Assembly: GCA_022984795.1 (NCBI GenBank)
Contig: JALIHJ010000006.1
Location: 62,001 to 126,000, forward strand
Direction of reading: 5' to 3'
Length of the DNA: 64,000 nucleotides
Source: Fabrea salina
Taxonomy: Eukaryota > Ciliophora > Heterotrichea > Heterotrichida > Fabreidae
This document shows, piece after piece, positions 17,887 through 26,871 of the stretch. How positions within the stretch are numbered: position 1 is the first letter of the stretch; each line of letters starts with the position of its first letter. Under the pieces are notes generated by a model that did not search any database, was not told the origin of the DNA, and saw only the letters and a list, made by a program, of their open reading frames with translations. Made by a program: the position numbers and the translations under genes.

Positions 17887-18279
17887 CTATACAAAAGTTG
17901 CTGCTGAGGGTATGATGACTTGTTTGCCCAAGAAAGAGTAGAGTTCTTCGTCCTCTTTGGCAGCAAAAAAAATATGGCGAGGTTCTATTCTGGGGTTTTT
18001 TCTCCGTTTCATTTTAGGGTCTAGTCTGGACTTTTCGCCGCTTATTTCAAGGACCTCTGCAGACAAGTACTCAATGACTGCACTCAAGAACACAGCTGAC
18101 TCAGAACTAACTTTGTCTGAAATCTTGGCTTGTTTGAGTAAGTTTTGGAGTTTGGACACTGGAAAGTGGAGTCCTGCGCGTTGGTTCTTTTTGAGTTTAG
18201 TTGGCAATAGTGAAAGGGGTGTTTGTGAAGTGATTGTAGTAAGGGATTTAGGAGTTTTGACTTGTGACACTTTAGGCAT
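17887..18279 (-). CDS. divergent histone H2A variant
   Basis: A 130-aa histone-fold protein. RAGLHFPVSKLQNLL matches the H2A start of helix 1 (RAGLQFPVGRV..LL), then VFLSAVIEYLSAEVLEISG matches helix 2, then RIEPRHIFFAAKEDEELYSFLGK matches helix 3 and the docking start. The acidic-patch Glu and Asp (IEYLSAE and EDEEL) are kept. It differs from canonical H2A in about six extra basic residues in loop L2 (DPKMKRRKNP), an N-tail without SGRGK, and a short C-tail without an SQ motif. It is a variant, perhaps for one nucleus or stage. Confidence 0.85.
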   Translation of the reverse strand: MPKVSQVKTPKSLTTITSQTPLSLLPTKLKKNQRAGLHFPVSKLQNLLKQAKISDKVSSESAVFLSAVIEYLSAEVLEISGEKSRLDPKMKRRKNPRIEPRHIFFAAKEDEELYSFLGKQVIIPSAATFV

Positions 18280-18304
18280 CTTTATAAGTGTATCTTTAGT
18301 AAAA

Positions 18305-18889
18305 ATGCTCGAAGAAGAAAATGACCAGTCATCTTACCAGACTCTGCACAGCAAAGAACTCGACAAACTCCTAGGAGCTTCTTCGTTGTTTCCCAGTGTA
18401 GAGGGCTTCCCTGAAGACGTCCAGCAAAAAGAAGTCCAGAAACTCTTGCAAGAAAAAGCAACTCTTTACCAAATAGCTGAACAGCAGGGCGAATTCAAAC
18501 ACAAAATTCCTCCTCTCACACAAAAAAAGCCAAAAAAGAAACAAGAACCCCAGGATGCCGGGGCCCGGTGGTTCCACATGAAGTGCCCCGTGATGACTCC
18601 TGAAGTCGAGAACGACTTAAAAGCTGTGATGCTCCGCAGACACCTCGACCCCAAACGCTTTTACAAAAAGGACGACTTCAAAGAAGCCCCTAAGTTCTTC
18701 CAAATAGGAACTGTGCAGAAAGGATTCGATGAACCCAAATCCACCCAACTCGAAAAGTCCACTAGGAAGAAACCTTTGGTAGACCAGCTTTTGTCCGAAG
18801 ACACCAAAATTGGCTTTTCGAAAAAGAAGTGGGAAGAAACCCACAAAAAACACAAGAAAGTAAACAGAAACACTAAGAAGAAGCACTAA
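18305..18889 (+). CDS. Fcf2-domain pre-rRNA processing protein
   Basis: A 194-aa protein. The core is the Fcf2 domain: WFHMKCPVMTPEVENDLKAV, then LR.HLDPKRFYKKDD, then PKFFQIGTVQKG, and the C-terminal KKPLVDQLLSEDTK..FSKKKW. Fcf2 (DNTTIP2 in animals) acts in the nucleolus in 18S rRNA maturation with the SSU processome. The tail is Lys/His-rich, as expected for a nucleolar protein. ATG 18305 is used; the open frame upstream overlaps the H2A gene and is not coding. Starts 25 bp from the divergent H2A start. Confidence 0.92.
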   Translation: MLEEENDQSSYQTLHSKELDKLLGASSLFPSVEGFPEDVQQKEVQKLLQEKATLYQIAEQQGEFKHKIPPLTQKKPKKKQEPQDAGARWFHMKCPVMTPEVENDLKAVMLRRHLDPKRFYKKDDFKEAPKFFQIGTVQKGFDEPKSTQLEKSTRKKPLVDQLLSEDTKIGFSKKKWEETHKKHKKVNRNTKKKH

Positions 18890-18916
18890 TTAATTATGAA
18901 GTATATTCCAGTTATG

Positions 18917-21900
18917 TTAAGAAAGGTGGAAAGCTTGGTGGCCTTCTTGGATAGCGTAGGTTACATTCTTTTTGAGAACTTCAGAAGTGGAGTACTCAGG
19001 CAACTTCAAGTAGTTCTGGCAAGTCATCACAGAAGGCAAGTACTCGTCAGGGTGGTGTCCTTGCATGCTAGGTTCCTTTCTAACGACCGTGAGTTTAGGG
19101 TTCAGTGCTTCGAAGCCCCCTAAAGGCAGTCTTGGGGCTCCTGTGACAAACTGCAAAAAAGACCGCTGTTCTTCCTTTGAAAACTCACTTAAAACTCTTA
19201 ACAAGTCCAAGTAAGTCTGCGAAGTGTGAGTGTACCCGTGGGCAGGCACAACCTGGGCCTTTAACGTTTCTAAGTCCCACTTTTCATGGCTTCCTCCACA
19301 AATGAAGTCTTCAATTTCTTCTTCAAGGAAAGTTTCAAGCAATTTGGATGGAAACAAAGTTTCCAAGCCTTTTCTGAAAGCTTGTGCTTGAGGCACCTGC
19401 AGAAGAGTGTGTTCCACGACCAGTTTCAAGTACTCTTCTAAGTTCTCCAAAGTAACTGTTTCTTTAGTCTTTTTTAGAGGAACTGAGTCGTAGCCTGGCA
19501 GAGTGAAGCTGAGACACAAGTCTTCAATCTGAGCTCCTTTAAAGGTTAACTGGGAAAGTAACTGAGTTCTTTGGGACTTGCGGTAGTTCTGAGTGATGTA
19601 GTTTTTACGGTTGGTGACTTCTTGCAGTTCAAGAAGGGTTTTGTGGAGTTGGGTGTCTACGTAGGCCACGTCTCCAAGAGTAACTGGTTTTTTAAGCACT
19701 AGTTTCCACCAAGCAGGTGAAAAGGGCAAGTCAACGTACCTTTTGTCAGTCAAAGCCTTTCCAACAAACTTTCCTAGGAAAGTGAAGTAGTCCAGTGTTT
19801 TAGGACAACTTACTTTGTAAGGACACGGAAACAGCCCATTCTGAGTATCTGGCCTCCAAATGCTTAGCTTCCTAACTTCTTTTGAAATCAAAGTGTAGAA
19901 CTCCAAAGTAGGTCCAAGCCCAGTGCCAACTTCGTTTTCGTACTCTACTTCTAGAACTCCTTGCTTGAGCAAGCGCGAGTCACCCACTACCTGCAAAGCG
20001 CACTTTAAAATGTTTTCACGTTGCACTCTGACTTTTTGCTTGACCCTGCCACCTCTCATCATCCTGTCCATAAAGTGACCTCCGAATCCAGTGCTTTGTA
20101 TCATTTCAGCTTTTAGTTTGTAAGGGAACAAAAACCCACAGTGCCTTGAAAGGTTCCTGAGCCAAACTGGCAGGTTAGGAGGGAACTCTTGGAGTTGCTT
20201 TGAAAGCAATCCACTGATTTTAGCGGACTTGAAAGCAGACTCAGGGACTTTTTCGCAGTTTGAGTTTTCAAACACAAAGTTGAAAAGAACTGACTTAGTT
20301 GAAGTTAGATTGGGAAGCAAGTGGTTTAGGAGGTACAGGAACTTAACCAGTCTCAAGTAGGGGTAAACCTTTTCCTTGGGGTCCAAGCCTACTTTAGAGC
20401 TTTCTTTAAGTATGTTTTCGTAAAAACTCTTTCCAGACAAAAACTGACTTTCCTGGTTTTTTCGGACTGCAAACTTAAAGTTCACAATTGTTTCTTCACC
20501 CAGTTCAAGTACGCTGTTTGAGACTTCTTGGCCTCCTACAAGCATAACTACTTCTAAGTTAGTAGGTGCATCGCTTTGCCTGCGCTGTCTGGGCATAACT
20601 ACTTCCTCTTCTTCGAGCCTCCTAAACAGTCCTTCGGGGTGCCTGAAGCTGTTTTTAAACACCTGAAGGTCTTCTTTGGTCTTTACGTTGAGTAGTTGTG
20701 ACTTTAAACTTTCAAAAGTAACTGAAGGGTTCAGAGTCAAAGCAAACCTTGAAACCTGTGAGAAGAATGAGTGCCTTAACTGGAACTCTTGGCAGTTAAT
20801 GGGTTCAGAAGGGGAATATACAAAGTTAAGGCGCACTTTAGAACGAACGTTCCTGTTTGGAGCCAAGTTCTGAATGAACCTGCTCGACCCCAGCAACAAG
20901 CTTACTAGCTTCGATAGCAGAGTTTTTCCTTCAGAGTCTACTTGAGAAAAAACCTTCAAAAAGTAATCAAGTCTTTTAAAAAGACACTCGAACTTAGGTG
21001 CTTTGGTAAACCAGTTCCAGGCACTTTCTGCAAGTTTGGAATTGGCAAGTTCAAAAGAACTGACGTGCTCTTTTTGAAGGATCTCTGCAAGTTCACTCCA
21101 GGCTTCAGTGATTTCTTCGCTGTCGTGTTTGAGCTTTTGACTGAGTTTTTTGAGCTCTTTGGCTACTTTCAGTGCGTGTGTGGACTCGAACTGTCTGTGC
21201 TTCTTAAGGAGCTCTTTGCTTAGTTGGGTGATTTGTTGCCAATCGCCTTGGTCTTCACCACCAACTCGTCTGAGACTCATCATGAGTTCTTCTAACATGC
21301 GGGGGTCTTCTCTGCCTATGAGGTGTCTTAAGTTGAATTCTGGCATTAACCTTCTTTCTTTCTGGAGAGTTTTAGCTACTTCTGACCGCTTGAGGTCTCT
21401 GATACGGGAGACCACTCCTTCCCTCACTAAGTTTGTAGAGACTTGTTTAGGCACTTTTTCGTAGAGTTGCTTGACTATTTCCAAGCCCAGTTTAGTGGTC
21501 CGCAAGTCGTGAGAAGAAAGCAGTTCAGCTAGAAAGTTAGAGAAGCTTTGGGGAACTACGTACTGAGTAGTGACTTCTGAGGGTGAAATAGCTAGTAGTT
21601 TCTCCAGGATGGAGAGAACTGTGTTTTTAGCTGACTTGTCTATGAAGTGCTCGTAAATGCTTATGATGCGGGGAAGTATCATTTGGCAAATGGTTTGGAT
21701 GTAGTTGGCGTGGAAGTTCCTGAGTTTCTCGTGTTGGGTTGATCCAGGTAGTATGGCGTCTAGGAGGTTCAGTGCTTCTACCATGTTGCTTGACTGAGAG
21801 TTGCCTGAAAGAGTGTCTGAGATGATTTCTGTGCCTCTCTGCGCTAAGAAGCAGTTGCACATGGAAACTGAGTATTTACAAAGGACGTAGAACAGTTTGA

Positions 21901-22894
21901 AGGCCTTGGGAAGCAAGCTAGGTGCGTTTGAAATCAGTTGGATTAAGTTGGTTTGGATTTCTTGGTGGCTGACTACTTCAAAAAGAACCCCTAAAGGATC
22001 GCTTTCGTTTTCAGCAACTCTGACTAAGCTCTCAGAAAGCAGCATAAAGAACTCAAGGACTCTTTCGTTTTGGGCAATGTAGTCCTGGCCTCTGAACCCT
22101 AGCATGCCTGCGAAGGTAGGAATCACCGAAGCCACATGCTCCTTAAAAGAACTTAGTTCAGACAACGACTTAGCAATGTTGCAGCCTACAGTCATAATCT
22201 TCTTTTGAGTTTCCAGTTCAAAGAACTCCAAAGTCATAGTCATGCTTTCAAAAGCCCCTTCTTTCAGGATCACAGGCGCATTTTCGTACGAAATCTTTTC
22301 TAGACACTTTATGGAGTGTTCTGCCATATCTACGAATTCGAAGTTCATTAACTTGCTGTTCAAAAGAGAAACGGCCCCTGCGGATACTAGTAACCCAATA
22401 ACCGAAGGCACCGAATCAATGATGTTAGTGATCGAAATAATAGCGTACAGAGGTATATCGGGAACTGAGTCTATAGTGAGACAGTGCACAAGTGAGTGAA
22501 TTAATGAGTCAAGCGGGAGCGAAGCAAGAGTTTCTTCGTGGGCCATTGCAAGGTCCGCACTGAGTTGACTGAGTCCTTGGAGGACCTGCATGTCGTCGCC
22601 TGCCCTGAGTCCCGATACCACTTCTCCTACGCCTCCAACGTACGTGCCTCCTTCAAAGCTGTCTTCACTGCTTCCTTCCGAAATCCGCGTTTTCTTCATT
22701 CTATATGTTTGTTGGCGTAAAAATGAGTGTTTGGGCCGAAAAGGAATAGGAGCAGGGGGAGTCTGGGGCTGATCTACGGAGGGTAAAGCTACCTGCTCAT
22801 CAGTTTGGCCCTTTTCGCTCTCTGTCTTTGACTTCTTTTCTCCCGAAGAGGAGTTGCTTTTTTGGCGTGATCTTTTCGATCCTACTTGTTCCAT
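18917..22894 (-). CDS. HECT E3 ubiquitin ligase, UPL3/TRIP12-like
   Basis: A 1325-aa ligase. The N-terminus is polar, basic and acidic (1-80), followed by armadillo-type helical repeats (about 85-480), as in UPL3, UFD4 and TRIP12, then a middle region and a C-terminal HECT domain (about 960-1325). In the HECT domain EVEYENEVGTGLGPTLEFY marks the start, and the catalytic Cys is C1292 in MTCQNYLKLP. UPL3-type ligases act on N-degron, UFD and nuclear substrates. The protein ends 33 residues after the Cys with the F-4-like AFHLS. It is the second longest host-type gene of the first half and carries no intron that breaks the frame. Confidence 0.93.
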   Translation of the reverse strand: MEQVGSKRSRQKSNSSSGEKKSKTESEKGQTDEQVALPSVDQPQTPPAPIPFRPKHSFLRQQTYRMKKTRISEGSSEDSFEGGTYVGGVGEVVSGLRAGDDMQVLQGLSQLSADLAMAHEETLASLPLDSLIHSLVHCLTIDSVPDIPLYAIISITNIIDSVPSVIGLLVSAGAVSLLNSKLMNFEFVDMAEHSIKCLEKISYENAPVILKEGAFESMTMTLEFFELETQKKIMTVGCNIAKSLSELSSFKEHVASVIPTFAGMLGFRGQDYIAQNERVLEFFMLLSESLVRVAENESDPLGVLFEVVSHQEIQTNLIQLISNAPSLLPKAFKLFYVLCKYSVSMCNCFLAQRGTEIISDTLSGNSQSSNMVEALNLLDAILPGSTQHEKLRNFHANYIQTICQMILPRIISIYEHFIDKSAKNTVLSILEKLLAISPSEVTTQYVVPQSFSNFLAELLSSHDLRTTKLGLEIVKQLYEKVPKQVSTNLVREGVVSRIRDLKRSEVAKTLQKERRLMPEFNLRHLIGREDPRMLEELMMSLRRVGGEDQGDWQQITQLSKELLKKHRQFESTHALKVAKELKKLSQKLKHDSEEITEAWSELAEILQKEHVSSFELANSKLAESAWNWFTKAPKFECLFKRLDYFLKVFSQVDSEGKTLLSKLVSLLLGSSRFIQNLAPNRNVRSKVRLNFVYSPSEPINCQEFQLRHSFFSQVSRFALTLNPSVTFESLKSQLLNVKTKEDLQVFKNSFRHPEGLFRRLEEEEVVMPRQRRQSDAPTNLEVVMLVGGQEVSNSVLELGEETIVNFKFAVRKNQESQFLSGKSFYENILKESSKVGLDPKEKVYPYLRLVKFLYLLNHLLPNLTSTKSVLFNFVFENSNCEKVPESAFKSAKISGLLSKQLQEFPPNLPVWLRNLSRHCGFLFPYKLKAEMIQSTGFGGHFMDRMMRGGRVKQKVRVQRENILKCALQVVGDSRLLKQGVLEVEYENEVGTGLGPTLEFYTLISKEVRKLSIWRPDTQNGLFPCPYKVSCPKTLDYFTFLGKFVGKALTDKRYVDLPFSPAWWKLVLKKPVTLGDVAYVDTQLHKTLLELQEVTNRKNYITQNYRKSQRTQLLSQLTFKGAQIEDLCLSFTLPGYDSVPLKKTKETVTLENLEEYLKLVVEHTLLQVPQAQAFRKGLETLFPSKLLETFLEEEIEDFICGGSHEKWDLETLKAQVVPAHGYTHTSQTYLDLLRVLSEFSKEEQRSFLQFVTGAPRLPLGGFEALNPKLTVVRKEPSMQGHHPDEYLPSVMTCQNYLKLPEYSTSEVLKKNVTYAIQEGHQAFHLS

Positions 22895-23035
22895 TTTAAA
22901 GTTTAAGTGCTAGGTTAATCAACTCAATTTTTACTTGGCGTGTTCTGATAAAAAGTGCCAGAAAAGCTAGAAGACGAGTGAGGTTTCAGGAGTTGAAACT
23001 CTTAGTTTAAAAAATGGGTACTTAGTTAAGAAGGC
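22895..23035. other. 141-bp spacer upstream of the HECT ligase gene
   Basis: AT-rich, between two minus-strand genes; presumably the promoter of the ligase. I saw no ORF, RNA gene or strong repeat. Confidence 0.5.
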
Positions 23036-23443
23036 TTATTGCTCCACTGGACTAAAAACTGTTTTCAAAAGTTCGTCTCCTTTTTGTACTACTTGGACAA
23101 CCATATTTACAGCAACGAGGCTTTCTTCGTTTTCTTTCAATTCAAACACTAGAAGCCCTGCGTTCATTACTTGGGACTTACTCAGGTTCAGGCTTTCTGG
23201 GTCTATGCTGGGAACTGTTACTTTAAGCGAGTGGCTTCCACAGGAGTACTCAAAAGGACCAAGAACCAACAAGTTTATGGTTTGGCGATTCCTTACAGTG
23301 TCTACTACATAGTAGACTTCCCAAGTAGCTGAGGCAAGTTCTTTGGAGGTGTTCCAAGTCATTTCTACATTAACTTCTGAAGACAGAGGAGACACTTCTG
23401 GAAGTACTTGTGCTGACTCTATTGAAAAAGGTCCAGTTTCCAT
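23036..23443 (-). CDS. unknown 135-aa beta-rich protein
   Basis: No family named. Alternating hydrophobic strands run through most of it (VEMTWNTSKELASATWEVYYVV, INLLVLGPFEYSCGSHSLKVTVPSIDPESL, NAGLLVFEL, VAVNMVVQVV), which suggests a beta-sandwich. The pattern is well conserved-looking and not low complexity, so it is probably a widespread protein that I cannot identify. It starts 8 bp from the divergent phosphatase start. Confidence 0.65.
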   Translation of the reverse strand: METGPFSIESAQVLPEVSPLSSEVNVEMTWNTSKELASATWEVYYVVDTVRNRQTINLLVLGPFEYSCGSHSLKVTVPSIDPESLNLSKSQVMNAGLLVFELKENEESLVAVNMVVQVVQKGDELLKTVFSPVEQ

Positions 23444-23451
23444 TAAATAAT
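23444..23451. promoter_or_regulatory. 8-bp spacer between divergent start codons
   Basis: The spacer is TAAATAAT, between CAT (23441-23443) and ATG (23452-23454). Confidence 0.65.
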
Positions 23452-23916
23452 ATGAACAACGAGGAATTTGTTCCTTATGATGCTATAGGCCCTTTGCAGG
23501 AGGTCGAGAAAGGACTGTTTTTAGGAAGCATCCAGGCTGCTCAAGACCCTTTTCTTTTGAGGAAGCACAACATCAAGTGTGTAGTTAACTGTGTTGAAGA
23601 AAAAACCCAGACTTTTCCTGAAATATCTTATTTGCAGCTTAGGATGAAAGACTTCACCTCAGTAGACCTCAACTTGTACCTGCCTAAAGCTTTAAAGTTC
23701 ATAGAAGACTCCAAAGCCCAGGGAAAGAACGTGCTGGTTCACTGCACTGCAGGGGTGTCTAGAAGTCCTACCATAGTGATTGCTTACGTAATGGCTAAGT
23801 ACAAAGTGCCTTTTGAACAAGCATTTGAGTTTGTTAAAAAGAAAAGACCCTGCATCAGTCCTCACCCTGGGTTCATTGTACAGCTAAGATCGTTTACTCT
23901 AGAAGGGTTACTGTAA
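23452..23916 (+). CDS. dual-specificity protein phosphatase
   Basis: A 154-aa minimal DUSP catalytic domain. The P-loop is HCTAGVSRS (H97, C98 nucleophile), followed by PTIVIAYVMAKYK and KKKRPCISPHPGFIVQL, as in atypical DUSPs (DUSP12/22/styx-like). The general acid is probably D67 in MKDFTSVDL. No docking domain or zinc tail, so the substrate is unknown. ATG 23452 places the usual start strand (VEKGLFLGS) at residue ~18. Confidence 0.93.
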   Translation: MNNEEFVPYDAIGPLQEVEKGLFLGSIQAAQDPFLLRKHNIKCVVNCVEEKTQTFPEISYLQLRMKDFTSVDLNLYLPKALKFIEDSKAQGKNVLVHCTAGVSRSPTIVIAYVMAKYKVPFEQAFEFVKKKRPCISPHPGFIVQLRSFTLEGLL

Positions 23917-23922
23917 ATATTA

Positions 23923-24714
23923 CTAAGTTTTAACATTGCTTAGAATGTGATCGACTGACTTCCTGTAAACCTTAGGTTCGGTCTTAAAGATGTTCTGGAA
24001 AGTCAAGTTCGAAAAGTAGGTGTCGTTGGACTCAAGCTTTTTAACTAGGCCTTCCCACAAAGTCCTTTTGCTTCCAGTCACTATGTTTCTTTTGGACTTG
24101 TCCTTTCTGACGTAGTCTGTAACTTCTAAGTGTCCATTCAAGTAGGGTTCTGGACTGTAGTTGTTGAAGTCTTTCCAAAAAGGATCTGCTCTGCCTGGCT
24201 TGGAGTAGTTTTTGAACAAGGGAGCTTTGGAACTTTTAGTTGCTTGGGAAGAAGAGGGTTCTAGTCTGTAAGTAGACCCGTTCTTCACTGATGCAATCAA
24301 GGATTCGTGCTTGTGCTTTTTGTACGAAAAAGTAGAAGACGGAACTTTGTTCATAGCCTTTTTGGCTTCTGGGGAAATTGGGTTGGTGTCAAGTATACTT
24401 TTGTAGTACTCTTGGGATTCCTGCGCTCTTTGAGCGCCGGGTTTATAGTTTCTGTGCCAGGAAACTGGGTTCTTTTCTACTCCACTTCTGAGCTGGTTTG
24501 ACTTGGAGTTGTTGAAAACTCCTTTTTTCAGAGTCGTAACTAAACCTTCACTGAGGTTCCTTGAAAGCCATTGGTTAAGTCTTTTATCTTGGTTAGCTTT
24601 TAGGTTTTGGTTGATTTTCCTGCGTCTGAGTTTTTGCTTGAGTAATGACTCTTCAGAGCCCTGATGTTTGTGCTGCTGCTCTTCGTGCCTTTTATGCTGG
24701 TAGTAACTGTACAT
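23923..24714 (-). CDS. unknown 263-aa basic, probably disordered protein
   Basis: No family recognised. Rich in Lys, Ser, Asn and Gln. The N-terminus is His/Gln-rich with basic runs (LKQKLRRRKINQNLK). Short regularly spaced hydrophobic-aromatic blocks (PVSWHRNYKPG, DPFWKDFNNYSPEPYLNG, TYFSNLTFQNIF) resemble the linear motifs of microtubule- or axoneme-associated proteins, but this is a guess. Its stop is 6 bp from the phosphatase stop. Confidence 0.55.
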   Translation of the reverse strand: MYSYYQHKRHEEQQHKHQGSEESLLKQKLRRRKINQNLKANQDKRLNQWLSRNLSEGLVTTLKKGVFNNSKSNQLRSGVEKNPVSWHRNYKPGAQRAQESQEYYKSILDTNPISPEAKKAMNKVPSSTFSYKKHKHESLIASVKNGSTYRLEPSSSQATKSSKAPLFKNYSKPGRADPFWKDFNNYSPEPYLNGHLEVTDYVRKDKSKRNIVTGSKRTLWEGLVKKLESNDTYFSNLTFQNIFKTEPKVYRKSVDHILSNVKT

Positions 24715-24854
24715 TATGGTATTAGTAAATTAAAAAGGCTAGGTAGGTAAACTTAATTAGGTAGAGACTGGTTACTTCATTAGTAATTAGTGTAATTACT
24801 TGAATTGTTACTTACACCTGTAGTAGTATTTAACAGACATTTATAAGTAAAGTT
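24715..24854. promoter_or_regulatory. 140-bp divergent spacer with an inverted repeat
   Basis: AGTAATTA (24782-24789), GTG, TAATTACT (24793-24800) form a perfect 8-bp inverted repeat near the middle of the spacer. TTTATAA occurs 14 bp before the plus-strand ATG. Confidence 0.45.
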
Positions 24855-26852
24855 ATGGGTGACATTTCAAAGTGCATCTTAACTTCTTTCCTTCTCTTGC
24901 CAGTTCTGGGCATCCTGGCATCATTCCCAATCTTCCTTGGAATGTACTTTGGAATATACCATGAGTTTGATTCTAGAGTATGGGAGCCAGGAACATGCAG
25001 TAACGTCCTGATGGTTTCCGATAAAGGCGAGTATTCAATGTATACATTGAACGTGGAAATAGAAAACCAGATTTACACAGGGCTAGCATGCACTCATCCA
25101 GGAAATGGCGATGCACCCGCAACTTATTCAGAGGGGTATCCTTACAACTATGATTTTGAAGGCCAGCAGTTGCCGAGATGGATCTGTTCAAAAGAGCTTC
25201 CAAGCGACCCTTCTTCCTGCTACTGGTGGCTTCGCGGGTCCTCCAGCATCCAAAGCTCTAATATCTCCACAACTCTTACTGAAGACGGAGTTTGGATTGA
25301 GGTGATGCTTGACAGCAAAGTCAATTACCCTACAGGGCACTACTACGCCCTGTGGGTTATTCCTTTTGGGTTGTTCACAGTGCTTCCGCTTTTGGTCTTA
25401 CAGTCAATATACTTATACAAAGGAGAAACTGGTTTGAACTTTAAAGTTGAGGTTTTCGGAACAATCATTCTGAAAGTACTGAGTGTTGTTCTTTTTAGCC
25501 TAAACTATGAGAACTCACTTGTTGTTACTCTTTTTGTGTTAGTTGTTTCCTATGAACTTATTATATACCTGTCTTACCTCATCTTTGGAAAGATAACCGA
25601 AATTGATAACCACAAAGGGGCTTACCTATTCTTAGCGCCCGTTCTTTTGGTAACTTGGTATTTCGGGCTGTTCCCTTTGTTTTTTTATCTTAAAAAAGAC
25701 CAAAAAAAATCACTTCGGGTAAACATAGCTATGGGTTTCAACATCCATAACACAGTATTCATGTTCATGTGCTTTGTGATACTTACTGATTCTCCCGATG
25801 TTGCCTCAGGAGTTTTATCCTCCATTGCAATATACGTGTACTTTTGCATTCCTAAGATGTTCAGTGGGGAAGAGTACTTTAAAGCCACGCTATACAAATA
25901 CTTGAAGAACTTAGGAAATATCCTTACTCTTTACGCCATGTACGCTCACTTCTCTGACTATGGAGTTGTGGTGCTTGTTTTCTTCTTGGTTTATCGCTGC
26001 CTTAACTTGTTGATTTGCTTCAAAAAAGATAAATCGACTAAGTATCATTTTAGACTTGATAAGAGAATGCAAATTTCAATACTTATGCTAAACTACATTG
26101 GGAGTTCAATTAGTGAAAAAAGTTCAGGTTACTTCTTAGTGACTTTTGTTTACTATATTTTGATGGTAGTATTGAAGCTTTCACTAGTTTCAGACCCAGG
26201 AGTGGTTCATTACTTAAGTGTGAGTTTTGATTTGCTTTTGCTTCTTTGGACTTGGACAGAACTTGGAATCTGCATAGCTTACGATCACACTGTGTTTGAC
26301 GGACCAAATCCCGACATCAAATTCAGAGGAGAATTCAAAGGGTTTATGAGCTACTTCAAGTTGTTAGTTCCAATGATATCGTTTGTAGACGAAATCACAG
26401 ACGTGATTTACTACTTTACTAACGAATTTGAAACTGAGGCCCTCAAAGAAGCTTCTTTGGCTTTTTTGATAATCCTTCCAGTTTTCTACTGCCTACTGAC
26501 TATTGGAATAGCTTGCAAATGTGGAGGCAAAAAAGGATTAGCAATTGTAGTTTGCTTAATTCCGATTTTAGTTTTGTGGGAACTCAAGGTCATAGGCTTT
26601 GCAATACTTTTCCTTGCAGAAGTCAAACAAGACTTGTCTAATAAAGTCTGGATTACTTTGATGACTTTCGAACTGGCTTTAGAAACACTGCCCCAAATGA
26701 TAATCCAGATAGTCAACAACGATTTAACTGGGTGGACTACTATTGCATTTCTGAGCATCAGCTTTGCAGCGTTCAACAACTTTAAAGACTACCTTACAAT
26801 TGGGTACTATATCTACTCTAACACTCCCGTAGTCAAAGTCTCCCCACAATAA
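24855..26852 (+). CDS. large polytopic membrane protein, XK-like C-terminal part
   Basis: A 665-aa protein with about 14-15 hydrophobic segments. An N-terminal helix (about 9-33) is followed by a ~130-residue Cys-containing loop, probably extracellular, then the other helices. The last ~170 residues have DEITDVIYYFTNEFE, a helix hairpin, and ELALETLPQMIIQIV, which recall the D..TD and ES.PQL.LQ segments of XK-related scramblases. Similarity is short, so function is open. Asp codons are about evenly split between GAT and GAC, unlike the GAC-biased neighbours. Flanked by one of the longer spacers. Confidence 0.65.
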   Translation: MGDISKCILTSFLLLPVLGILASFPIFLGMYFGIYHEFDSRVWEPGTCSNVLMVSDKGEYSMYTLNVEIENQIYTGLACTHPGNGDAPATYSEGYPYNYDFEGQQLPRWICSKELPSDPSSCYWWLRGSSSIQSSNISTTLTEDGVWIEVMLDSKVNYPTGHYYALWVIPFGLFTVLPLLVLQSIYLYKGETGLNFKVEVFGTIILKVLSVVLFSLNYENSLVVTLFVLVVSYELIIYLSYLIFGKITEIDNHKGAYLFLAPVLLVTWYFGLFPLFFYLKKDQKKSLRVNIAMGFNIHNTVFMFMCFVILTDSPDVASGVLSSIAIYVYFCIPKMFSGEEYFKATLYKYLKNLGNILTLYAMYAHFSDYGVVVLVFFLVYRCLNLLICFKKDKSTKYHFRLDKRMQISILMLNYIGSSISEKSSGYFLVTFVYYILMVVLKLSLVSDPGVVHYLSVSFDLLLLLWTWTELGICIAYDHTVFDGPNPDIKFRGEFKGFMSYFKLLVPMISFVDEITDVIYYFTNEFETEALKEASLAFLIILPVFYCLLTIGIACKCGGKKGLAIVVCLIPILVLWELKVIGFAILFLAEVKQDLSNKVWITLMTFELALETLPQMIIQIVNNDLTGWTTIAFLSISFAAFNNFKDYLTIGYYIYSNTPVVKVSPQ

Positions 26853-26871
26853 TCTTTTAGTTAAATTTATA

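Noticed and set aside
17957-18304. A longer Fcf2 protein starting upstream
   Set aside because: The region lies on the antisense of the H2A gene and begins without a convincing start; ATG 18305 fits the family and spacing.
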